NCBI GenBank assembly: GCA_027325115.1 | Contig: DAHWFG010000567.1 | Location: 1 to 26,495, forward strand | Reading direction: 5' to 3' | DNA from: JAKBCQ01 sp021807585 | GTDB taxonomy: Bacteria; Planctomycetota; Planctomycetia; Isosphaerales; Isosphaeraceae | Length of the DNA stretch: 26,495 nucleotides | Shown here: positions 16,382 through 24,272 of the stretch, in pieces | How positions within the stretch are numbered: the first letter of the stretch is position 1 | Layout: every line of letters starts with the position of its first letter | Notes under the pieces: generated by a model | Database searches by the model: none | The model's input: the letters and a program-made list of their open reading frames with translations, nothing else | Told to the model about the DNA's origin: nothing | Position numbers and translations under genes: made by a program

Positions 16382-17064
16382 GGCGGATCACCCGATCTCA
16401 AAGATTCGATTCGGATTCGGACGCGGGGGGTCGAATCGGCGCCGGCCGCGGTCCATCAATGCGAAAAGCCTCGAGAATCGCCCGTATCGGCGAGTCTCGA
16501 GGCTTGTGGTAAGTCACGCGTGAGGCGTTCGGACGTTAAACCCAAGACTCGGCTCGGCCGCATGGGGCGAGCGCCGGCGTTAGAGGGAGGGCCGGAAGTC
16601 GTCTTGGAATCTGACGCATGGCTACGGGGTCCGAAGTCCCGCGAGTTTCGACTCGCGCGTAACATACAGAATCCTAAGCCCCGATCCGGGTTCGCGTCAA
16701 CGAGAATTTCGATGAAGCCGATAAATCGTTCAAATTCGGCGCATTTTCTCGATCGGGAATCGGTCTCGGGTCGGGTGCGAGGCGCCCTCGTCGATTTCAC
16801 GCGGATTCACGGCGATCGAGGTTTCGTCGCCGTCGCTCGCCGTCCCGACGGTTCGAGGAGAATTCGCCTAACGAGTAATCTGATAAATATATTTATGTTT
16901 CAAAATTTATTACGGCCCGGCGTTCAATTTTTTATATTATATCATATAAGATGATGTAAGGAAAGATTTCGCTCCGGAAGAATCGCCCTTCTCGGCGATT
17001 CGTCCGTCGGGCGCCGCGCCGCGAGGATCGATTCAACAAAGTGAATGAATTGAAAATATACAAA
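16382..17064. other. Intergenic region between leuA and the DUF1854 gene
   Basis: About 680 bases. It contains the leuA leader hairpin (16466-16505) and a strongly AT-rich stretch at 16876-16960. On the minus strand that stretch includes a perfect TATAAT and a nearby TTGAAA, so the leuA promoter probably lies here. Open frames crossing it are not credible genes. No clear terminator follows the DUF1854 stop codon. Confidence 0.45.
16466..16505 (-). promoter_or_regulatory. Leader hairpin upstream of leuA, possible attenuator
   Basis: A stem of 16 base pairs with one mismatch and a six-base loop lies 85 bases upstream of the leuA start. Read on the minus strand it ends in GGCTTTTCGC, so it has a short T-run on the leuA side only. 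A short frame beginning MRPSRVLGLTSERLTRDL, with five leucine codons in 35, runs through it, but the leucines are not clustered. Transcription attenuation or simple termination of upstream transcription are both possible. No T-box sequence was seen. Confidence 0.4.
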
Positions 17065-17556
17065 TTAGATAAATCGTTCGAGCAGTTTTCGGCTCGCGTG
17101 ATCGAGCCTGGAAACGTCGGTGATGAGGAAATGAATCGAGTGCGAATCGCGAATCAAAACGCGGCCGCCGCCGAGTCTTCGAATGTCGTCCTCGCCGATC
17201 AGGCGGATCGTCGTCGGGCCTCGATCGGTGACGATTTCCCAATCGCTCGGAAACGTCTCTCCACCGGTTCGCAATAAGCGAAGAACGACGGGACGAAATT
17301 CGCGCTCGGCCAGATCGGCGACGATCAGCTCGCGTTCGCGATCGGCGATCGCGGCCAGATCGTTGATAAACAGTAATTCGCGCCCAAATTGATCACGAAT
17401 CACGATATAACGATTTGGATCTTCGATCGGAAAGCAGCGGATCGTTTCGACCCCCGCGTGCCGGATCCCGGCGGCGTCGACGAGTACGAGCTTGCCCCAA
17501 GCGTCGCGCTCCAGGGTGAAATCGGTTTGATCAGGTATCGGAGAATTCGCGGACAT
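17065..17556 (-). CDS. DUF1854 family protein, cyanophycin-locus associated
   Basis: A 163-residue protein of the DUF1854 family. Typical features are an N-terminal LERDAWGKLVLVDAAG segment, CFPIEDPNRYIVIRDQFGRE, a middle REFRPVVLRLL, WEIVTDRGPTTIRL, and a terminal DDIRRLGGGRVLIRD with SRKLLERF. The family has no known catalytic motif and no membrane segment here. In many bacteria it is encoded next to cyanophycin synthetase and an ABC exporter, and this arrangement recurs here. The ATG at 17556 lies inside the end of the ABC gene, a 26-base overlap, so the two are translationally coupled. A role as a cytoplasmic partner of the transporter is inferred. Function unproven. Confidence 0.85.
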   Translation of the reverse strand: MSANSPIPDQTDFTLERDAWGKLVLVDAAGIRHAGVETIRCFPIEDPNRYIVIRDQFGRELLFINDLAAIADRERELIVADLAEREFRPVVLRLLRTGGETFPSDWEIVTDRGPTTIRLIGEDDIRRLGGGRVLIRDSHSIHFLITDVSRLDHASRKLLERFI

Positions 17557-19834
17557 GGGGCGCTATGATCCTTTCTTCCTCGCCTGGAGACGAAGCGCGT
17601 TCGCGCCCCTGGACGGGATCGGCCTGGGCTGCGTGGAGGCGAGCGTAGGCGCCGCCGCGTTCGAGCAGTTCGTCGTGCCCGCCGACTTCGACGATGCGAC
17701 CTTGATCGAGCACGACGATCCGGTCGGCCATTGCGAGCGTGCTTAAACGGTGCGCGATCGCGATCGTCGTTCGACCCCGCACGAGCTCCTCGAGCGCGTC
17801 TTGAATCAGCCGTTCGGTTTCGGTGTCGACCGACGACGTGGCCTCATCGAGGATCAATACGCGGGGATCGATCAAGAGAGCCCGCGCGATCGAGATCCGT
17901 TGCCGTTCGCCTCCCGAAAGCGATTGTCCCCGTTCGCCCACGACCGAATCGTAGCCGTCGGGCAACCTTAATATGAATTCATGAGCGCGCGCGGCCCGCG
18001 CTGCGGCGACGATCGCGATCCGATCGGCGTCGGGACGGCCGTAAGCGATGTTCTCGGCGATCGTTCCGTAAAACAGATACGGCTCTTGAAGAACGAGCCC
18101 GATCCGCCGTCGATAATCGCGCATCGAAAGCCTGCGCAAATCGACGCCGTCGAATCGTATCGAACCTTCACTGACATCGTAAAATCTGCATATCAAGTTG
18201 ACGAGCGTGCTTTTTCCCGATCCGCTCAAACCGACGAGGCCGATCATTTCGCCGGGGTTGATTTCAAGGTCGACGTCGTCGAGTACGAGTCGTTCGCCGT
18301 AGCGGAAGGAGACGTTGCGGATCGAGATCGCTCCCCGTGGTCGCGTGATCGGGACGGGATCGGCGGGATCGGCGACGGTCGGTTCGCGGTCGAGGATCTC
18401 GAAGAGCCTGCGCGAGCTGACTCCGGCACGCTGAGTGGCCTGGACGATTCGACTCATCGATTCCAACCGCATGTAAATTCGGCCGATATATGTGATGAAC
18501 GCGGTCAGTACTCCGACCTGGATTTGTCCGCCGAAGACGCGCCATGCGCCGAACGTCCAGACGACGAGGACGCCGAGCTGGGTGAGGAGCAAAAGCATCG
18601 GTCCAATCGACGCCCAGATCGTATTGACGCGATCGTTGGCGGCGAGGACATGATCGTTCCCACGTCGAAAGCGTTCGTTCTCGCGCTCCTCCTGGGCGAA
18701 CGCTTTGACGACGCGGACTCCGCCGATGGCGTCGGCGAGGATGCTCGTCATATCGGACCAGACGCGTCCCGACCACTGGAAGCCGCGCCTTAACTTATCG
18801 CGCGCCAAAAACACCCGCCACGCGATGAGCGGCAACGGGACGAGAGTGGCCGCGGCGAGCAACGGGTCGAGCGCCGTCAAGACGACAGTCGTCCCTCCGA
18901 TCAAGAGCAAATCGGATGAGAAATCGACGAGGTTCACCGAGAGGTAGCCGCAGATTCGATCGGTGTCGTTGGACACGCGTGCGATGAGATCTCCCGTGCG
19001 TTTGCCGCCGAAGTATTCAAGTGAAAGTTTTTGCAAGTGAGCGAAGACGGCGGATCGAGCGTCGGCGGCGATTCGCTCGCTCACCCACGCCATCACGTAG
19101 CCGCGCGCCCAGCTTAACAGCCACGCGAGGATCGCCGCGGCCGCGAGTCCAAAAAGATAAGGATATATTGTGGAAAAGGGAACGGGTTTGCCGTTTTGAC
19201 GGGGTATGAGCACGCGATCGACGAGGGGCTCGGTGAGATAAGGGGGGACGAGGCCCGCGGCGGTCCCGGCGATGGTGAGCAAAAAGCCGAGGATGATCGC
19301 GCGCGCCCTCGGTTTGGCGAAGCGATTGAGCCTCCATAAGGAGCGAGCGGGATGAGACGTGGGGGCTCGATCGCGACAGGCGCAAGGATCGCCCGAGGGG
19401 GGGAGCGGGGCGCCGCACCGATCGCACGTTTGGGCTTCGGTTTCGTCGATTTTACCGGCGGCGAGGGTGCGATAAGCCGCGACGAATCGTCGCGCTTCGG
19501 ATGCGCGGCGGAGGGTGTATCGGAACGAGTGGAGGAGTCCGTCGGCGCCGACGATATCGAGTCTGCCGATGCCTCCGCGATCGCTCGCTTCGAGCGCGAC
19601 GACGGCGGTGATCGGCCAATCTTGGCGGTCGAGCGGAGTCCGGGAGTCTTTTCTCGCCGGCGACGAATCGAAGCGATTATGGCAAAGCACGCGTCGATTG
19701 GTGAGGAGAGCGATCGTCGATCCGAAGCGCAGGTTGTCGTCCAAATCGCCGTGGAACCGCGCGAGGATCGTTTCTCCCGGTTCGAGCGTGGGGTTTTCGG
19801 GATCGACGCGTCGTGATCGATCGTCGGCTTTCAA
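17531..19834 (-). CDS. ABC exporter-type protein, cyanophycin-locus associated
   Basis: A 767-residue half-transporter with its membrane and ATPase parts fused. Residues 1-125 form a soluble domain (LEPGETILARFHGDLDDNLRF, LLTNRRVL). Next comes a small zinc-ribbon-like motif, CDRC...CAC (Cys137, 140, 151, 153). The exporter membrane domain spans about 175-470. The ATPase has Walker A GLSGSGKST (535-543), Q583, signature LSGGERQR (639-646), Walker B VLILDEATS (659-667) and H695, all intact. No ATG is available; TTG at 19834 is chosen because AGAAGG lies ten bases upstream and the conserved soluble domain starts soon after. The frame is open 272 codons further upstream without protein-like content. 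Transporters of this group are recurrently linked to cphA and DUF1854; the transported molecule is unknown. Confidence 0.9.
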   Translation of the reverse strand: MKADDRSRRVDPENPTLEPGETILARFHGDLDDNLRFGSTIALLTNRRVLCHNRFDSSPARKDSRTPLDRQDWPITAVVALEASDRGGIGRLDIVGADGLLHSFRYTLRRASEARRFVAAYRTLAAGKIDETEAQTCDRCGAPLPPSGDPCACRDRAPTSHPARSLWRLNRFAKPRARAIILGFLLTIAGTAAGLVPPYLTEPLVDRVLIPRQNGKPVPFSTIYPYLFGLAAAAILAWLLSWARGYVMAWVSERIAADARSAVFAHLQKLSLEYFGGKRTGDLIARVSNDTDRICGYLSVNLVDFSSDLLLIGGTTVVLTALDPLLAAATLVPLPLIAWRVFLARDKLRRGFQWSGRVWSDMTSILADAIGGVRVVKAFAQEERENERFRRGNDHVLAANDRVNTIWASIGPMLLLLTQLGVLVVWTFGAWRVFGGQIQVGVLTAFITYIGRIYMRLESMSRIVQATQRAGVSSRRLFEILDREPTVADPADPVPITRPRGAISIRNVSFRYGERLVLDDVDLEINPGEMIGLVGLSGSGKSTLVNLICRFYDVSEGSIRFDGVDLRRLSMRDYRRRIGLVLQEPYLFYGTIAENIAYGRPDADRIAIVAAARAARAHEFILRLPDGYDSVVGERGQSLSGGERQRISIARALLIDPRVLILDEATSSVDTETERLIQDALEELVRGRTTIAIAHRLSTLAMADRIVVLDQGRIVEVGGHDELLERGGAYARLHAAQADPVQGRERASSPGEEERIIAPHVREFSDT

Positions 19835-20825
19835 CGAATAATTACCTTCTAGTGACGGATAAAGGGCGGCGATTCGGTCGGTTTCGGTCGATCGCGTCGG
19901 GGTCTCGCGGTTGGAGCGCGGCGACGCGGTGATTGAGTTTAGCCGATCGTCGCCGGTCGTGATATCCGATCCGGCGCACGCCGGGTAGGACGATCGGACG
20001 GGGCTGGGCCGGTATTCTCGCGACGAACGTCGCTGGAACGACCGGGGCGCGCCGGGTAGGACGATCGGACGAGGCTCGGCGAAACTCAAGCGAACGTGTC
20101 TTGATAAAATCTTCTTAAGCTTCCTGTTGCATTCGTCACAGCCGTGGGGAATAATAAGAAACCCAAAGAGTTTCGCTTGAAAGACTTGAACTCTTGTTAA
20201 ACATTTCAATCGTATGCGACGGGCGATCCGCTCTGAAGACGGGTGTTTTTGGTCGTCGAAGGGGCGATCGAATTGCGCGACGGGGAGTGTGAATCGCGAA
20301 CGATTATGGGAGTGATCGAGCGAGTTCTTAGGAGGCTCGCGGGGTATCTTTTGGAAAAAGAGCGGACGGTGAAAAAAATGATCCAACGGAGCGGAGAACG
20401 AAATCGTACATGGGGGTAGCCGATGGGTCGTCGGCGGTAACGCTCGTCTCAAGACGAATTCATGGACACGATCGTTCGATCCATTCGCGGGTGTTTCGTA
20501 CAATAGTAGTGGCGACGTATTTCGGACGGCGCCTCGTCGCGGTGCGAGCGGCAAGCGAGCGAGCATCTGCCGCTGATTCTGGGTGTGGTATCGATCTGAT
20601 CGGGGAGGCTTGGCGATTTTTGTGAAGACGCGGCATTGAGCGTGGAACATCGGAATGCGACGGCGGAACGGGAATCGACCTGGAATCGCGCGCGTCGCTG
20701 ATCGTCGTGAGTTCGGCTTCGGTGGTTAATAGCGTCGTGCGTGAACGAATGAACGAGGCGTTCGGTCAATCCGGCGCCGCGGGTTCGTTTTCTTGTCGGA
20801 CCTTTGATTTAGCGGGGGAATGGTG
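19835..20825. other. Divergent intergenic region of the cyanophycin locus
   Basis: About 990 bases separate the ABC gene start from cphA, so the promoters of both transcripts should lie here. The ABC-proximal part has the 27-base direct repeats (19979-20076). The region at about 20105-20215 is AT-richer, with several TTGAAA- and TTGAAC-like hexamers but no clear pair. A weak TTCGAT/TACAAT pair with 18-base spacing (20475-20504) faces cphA. Open frames in this region look non-coding. Confidence 0.45.
19979..20076. repeat. 27-bp direct repeat pair upstream of the ABC gene
   Basis: Two 27-base copies at 19979-20005 and 20050-20076 share CGCCGGGTAGGACGATCGGA and differ at one base. Their spacing is 71 bases, close to seven helical turns. 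The core ACGATCGGAC contains a CGATCG palindrome. They could be operator sites for the divergent cyanophycin transcripts or a small local duplication. Confidence 0.6.
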
Positions 20826-23800
20826 ATGCGGATCCGAAGCGTCAAGGTGTTGCGGGGACCCAACTTGTGGGCGACGAAATATCCCGTGCTCGAGGCCGAG
20901 GTTGATCTCGGCGAGCTCAAGGACACGGCGTCGAGCGAGGCGCCCGGGTTCAACGAGCGGCTCACGGCGTGGCTGCCCACGATGATCGAACATCGTTGCA
21001 GCGAAGGGGTGCGAGGGGGGTTTTTCGAGCGGTTGCGCCGCGGGACGTACCTTGCTCACATTCTTGAACACGTGACGTTGGAACTGCAAACGCTCGCGGG
21101 AACCCCCGTCGGCTACGGCCGCACGCGTGAGACCGACGAAGACGGCGTTTATCGCGTCGCGATCGAATATGAGGAGGAGAAGATCGGTCTCGCGAGCCTG
21201 GAAACCGCTCGCGCTTTGTGCATGGCCGCGGTCGAGGGGAGCGAATTCGACGTCGCGGGTGCGATTCGCAAACTTGTCGAATTGAAAAATCAAGTGTGTC
21301 CCGGACCGAGCACGGCGGCGATTTTGAACGCGGCGCGGACGCGCGGAATTCCGATCCGACGATTGAACGATTACAGCCTGTATCAGCTCGGTCATGGGGT
21401 GAAGCAAAAGCGAATCCAGGCGTCGGAAACGAGTTCGACCTCGGCGATCGGCGAGCAGATCGCTCAAGACAAGCAGTTGACGCGTGGTTTGCTGCGCGAG
21501 GCGGGCGTTCCCGTATCGCAAGGGTGGACCGCCGATACGATCGAGGAGGCGTGGGAGATTCTCGAATATCTTCAAGCTCCCGTCGTCGTCAAGCCGCGGT
21601 ACGGCAACCAGGGGCGCGGCGTCGCGGTTAACCTTTCCACGCGCAAGCAAGTGGAAGAAGCGTTTGCCGCCGCGAAGCTCGAAAGCAGTTACATCGTCGT
21701 CGAGCAATACGCTCCGGGCTTTGATCACCGCCTGCTCGTCGTCGACGGCAAATTGGTCGCCGCGGCGCTCCGCGAGCCGCCGCACGTTTTCGGCGACGGT
21801 CGATCGACGATCGCCGAACTCGTCGCGGCGATCAACACCGACCCGCGCCGCGTCGACGATCACGCGGGAGCTCTCAGCAAGATCCCCCTTGATGAAATCG
21901 CGATCGCGGTTTTATCTGAACAAGGTTTTACGTTGGAATCGATTCCTCCCGCTCGCAAACGGGTGTTGTTGCGTCGCAACGGTAATTTGAGCACGGGGGG
22001 AACCGCGACCGACGTCACCGATCTGGTTCACCCCGAGGTCGCTTCGATCGCGATCGACGCGGCGCGGGTTGTGGGGCTCGATGTCGCGGGGATCGACATC
22101 GTCGTCGAAGACATCAGTCAGCCGCTCGAGCCGCAGCGTGGCGTGATCGTTGAGGTGAATGCGGCGCCCGGTTTACGCATGCACATCGAGCCTTCGACGG
22201 GGACGCCTCGGCCCGTCGGCGAGGCGATCGTCGCGAGTCTCATCGCCGACGGCGACGGTCGGATTCCGATCGTCGGAGTGACGGGTACGAACGGGAAGAC
22301 GACGACGACTCGGCTGATCGCGGCGATTCTGGGGCGCGACGGTTCGACGGTGGGGATGACGTGTTCGGATGGGATCATGATCGGCGATCGGCAGATCAGC
22401 CGAGGTGATTGCAGCGGCCCCGAAAGCGCCGGCTGGGTGCTGGCACATCCGCGGGTGGAACGCGCCGTGTTTGAGACGGCGCGGGGGGGAATTCTTCGCG
22501 CCGGGCTCGGCTTCGACCGTTGCGACGTCGCGGTGATGACGAACATCGGCGAAGCCGATCACCTCGGCTTGGCCGGTATCGAGACCGCCGAGCGAATGGC
22601 GTATCTCAAGCGAACGCTTGTCGACTCGGTCGCCAAGACGGGCGCCGCGGTGTTGAACGCGGCCGATCCGCTCGTGGCGCCGATGGCGCGGCATTGTCCG
22701 GGCGAGACGATCTACTTCGCGATCCGTTCGGATGAGCCCGTCGTCGTCGAACACCTTGCATGCGGCGGCAAAGCCGTTTTCGTCAAGGAAGGCGCGATCG
22801 TCCTGGCGCACGGCGAAAAGCGTGAAAGCCTGATCAATCTTGCACATATTCCCACGACTCGGGGGGGACGAATCGGCTTCCAGGTTGAGAACGTGCTCGC
22901 CGCGACTGCGGCGGCGTGGGCGATCGGCGTCGATCTCGATCACGTTCGCGCCGCGCTCGAGGCGTTCACGGGAGATCCCGAACAGGTTCCCGGCCGATTC
23001 AACGTCGTTCAGACCGAAGACGCGACGGTGATTCTAGATTATGTTCACAATATCTCGGCGATTGAGGCGTTAATTGAAACGCTCGACGCTTTCCCTCACG
23101 AGCGTCGCTCGGTGGTGTACACCGTCGCGGGGGATCGTCGCGATGAAGACATCATTGAACAGGCTCGGCTTCTCGGCGAGCACTTCGACGTCGTTTACAC
23201 GTACGAGGGGGATTACAACCGGGGCCGGGCTTCTGGAGAGATCTTCGCGCTCATGCGTCAGGGGCTCGAACGCGCGTCGCGGGTTTCGGAGATGATCGAG
23301 ATCGAAGGCGAGCGAGTCGTCGTCGAACGATCGCTCGCGGATCTTCGTCCGGGGGATCTGCTCGTCGTTCAGGTGGGTAAGGTGCGCGAGATCGTCGATT
23401 TCGTCCGCAAGGAGCTGGCGGCGCACCACGCCGATCTCGAACAACCGCCGATTCACGTGTCGCATGGGCCGCTCGGCAAATGCATCGTCGCTGTGCGTGA
23501 TATCGAGGCGGGCGAATGCCTGTTGCAGGGCTGGGGTCGAAGCATCGAATACCGCACGCGGCATTCGATCCAGGTCGATCACGATCGGCACATCATCGTC
23601 GGTCCGCCGATCCAACTGATCAACCATTCGTGCGAACCGAACTGCGGCGTGCTGATCCGTCGCGACGAAGAATCGATGGAGATCCACGCCCGCGGGCCGA
23701 TCGCCGCGGGGGAGGAGTTGACGATCGATTACGCGACATTTGAATATGATATTCAATTCATGCCCGGTGATTGTCTTTGCGGAACCCCCGGCTGTCGCAA

Positions 23801-23966
23801 ACGGATCACGGGTTACAAAGACATGCCCCGCAAGGTCCGTCAGGCGTACGGCGAATACATCGCCGAATACCTGGTGGAACGCGAGGCCGTCGCCGCTTCG
23901 GTAAGCTTACCGGCTCGGCGGGCGCGCGTCGTCGTTGAAGTAAAAAAACGGGGAATGCTCACTTAA
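20826..23966 (+). CDS. cphA: Cyanophycin synthetase fused to a C-terminal SET domain
   Basis: A 1046-residue fusion. Residues 1-160 are the CphA N domain (VLRGPNLW, HVTLELQTLAGTPVGYGRTR). Residues 165-475 are the ATP-grasp domain, with VVVKPRYGNQGRGVAVNL and VEVNAAPGLRMHIEP, which activates the growing chain for Asp addition. Residues 480-865 are the Mur-ligase-like domain, with P-loop GTNGKTTTTR (487-496), ETARGGILRAGLGFD, EADHLGL, LDYVHN (usually DYAHN) and GDRRDED, which adds the side-chain residue, normally Arg. Residues about 880-975 are a SET domain (NHSCEPN 933-939; GEELTIDY 962-969), followed by post-SET CLCGTPGC (983-990). Ordinary CphA stops near 870-900. The ATG at 20826 is preferred over 20820 because GGGGGA lies six bases before it. 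The polymer product, and whether the SET part methylates it, are not shown. Confidence 0.95.
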   Translation: MRIRSVKVLRGPNLWATKYPVLEAEVDLGELKDTASSEAPGFNERLTAWLPTMIEHRCSEGVRGGFFERLRRGTYLAHILEHVTLELQTLAGTPVGYGRTRETDEDGVYRVAIEYEEEKIGLASLETARALCMAAVEGSEFDVAGAIRKLVELKNQVCPGPSTAAILNAARTRGIPIRRLNDYSLYQLGHGVKQKRIQASETSSTSAIGEQIAQDKQLTRGLLREAGVPVSQGWTADTIEEAWEILEYLQAPVVVKPRYGNQGRGVAVNLSTRKQVEEAFAAAKLESSYIVVEQYAPGFDHRLLVVDGKLVAAALREPPHVFGDGRSTIAELVAAINTDPRRVDDHAGALSKIPLDEIAIAVLSEQGFTLESIPPARKRVLLRRNGNLSTGGTATDVTDLVHPEVASIAIDAARVVGLDVAGIDIVVEDISQPLEPQRGVIVEVNAAPGLRMHIEPSTGTPRPVGEAIVASLIADGDGRIPIVGVTGTNGKTTTTRLIAAILGRDGSTVGMTCSDGIMIGDRQISRGDCSGPESAGWVLAHPRVERAVFETARGGILRAGLGFDRCDVAVMTNIGEADHLGLAGIETAERMAYLKRTLVDSVAKTGAAVLNAADPLVAPMARHCPGETIYFAIRSDEPVVVEHLACGGKAVFVKEGAIVLAHGEKRESLINLAHIPTTRGGRIGFQVENVLAATAAAWAIGVDLDHVRAALEAFTGDPEQVPGRFNVVQTEDATVILDYVHNISAIEALIETLDAFPHERRSVVYTVAGDRRDEDIIEQARLLGEHFDVVYTYEGDYNRGRASGEIFALMRQGLERASRVSEMIEIEGERVVVERSLADLRPGDLLVVQVGKVREIVDFVRKELAAHHADLEQPPIHVSHGPLGKCIVAVRDIEAGECLLQGWGRSIEYRTRHSIQVDHDRHIIVGPPIQLINHSCEPNCGVLIRRDEESMEIHARGPIAAGEELTIDYATFEYDIQFMPGDCLCGTPGCRKRITGYKDMPRKVRQAYGEYIAEYLVEREAVAASVSLPARRARVVVEVKKRGMLT

Positions 23967-23985
23967 CAAAGCGAGCATTCCCCGT
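23948..23985. terminator. Hairpin overlapping the cphA stop codon
   Basis: A perfect 13-base stem (ACGGGGAATGCTC at 23948-23960 and its complement at 23973-23985) around a twelve-base loop. The left arm encodes the last cphA codons and the TAA lies in the loop. On the plus strand it is followed only by GTTCTTT. On the minus strand it is followed by seven T residues, so it is probably bidirectional and stronger against antisense transcription. Confidence 0.7.
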
Positions 23986-24272
23986 GTTCTTTCAGCCTCT
24001 CGATAACGTTTGCATCGTTTATTTATGTTGTAAGATTTTCAAAATCCTATTTATTATGAATTATGAAGGATTCGGATGCGTGCGAAATCTCCTTCAGACG
24101 GGCGCTCGCGGGTCGTGTGAGGAGAGGGCGAAGCGTGGTTGCGATCATCACGCCTTGCAAGGTCGCGTCCGGGGGCGCGGGAGATACCCGCTCGGCGGCG
24201 ATTCGTCTATAATACCGCGTCGTCACGGCGTGTTCGCCGAGGCGGGAACGAGGATGATCGTCAGGGAGGTTG
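23967..24272. other. Intergenic region before the RND exporter
   Basis: About 305 bases. The cphA terminator fills the first 20 bases. The middle (24000-24060) is AT-rich. A perfect TATAAT is at 24208-24213, but no good -35 hexamer stands 16-18 bases upstream; it may still serve the downstream gene. No gene was found. Confidence 0.4.
24208..24213 (+). promoter_or_regulatory. Candidate -10 element for the RND exporter gene
   Basis: Perfect TATAAT 60 bases upstream of the ATG at 24273, in a GC-rich setting. No matching -35 hexamer is visible, so activator dependence or a chance match are both possible. Confidence 0.3.

Noticed and set aside
16361..16954. A 197-codon plus-strand frame over the leuA leader.
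   Set aside because: It overlaps the leuA start and crosses the hairpin and AT-rich promoter-like region; no protein features.
19835..20650. Open frame extending the ABC transporter by 272 codons upstream.
   Set aside because: The extra residues are Arg/Pro/Ser-rich with no domain, they run through the 27-bp repeats and AT-rich sequence, and the family starts near the LEPGE segment. The TTG at 19834 has a good ribosome-binding site.
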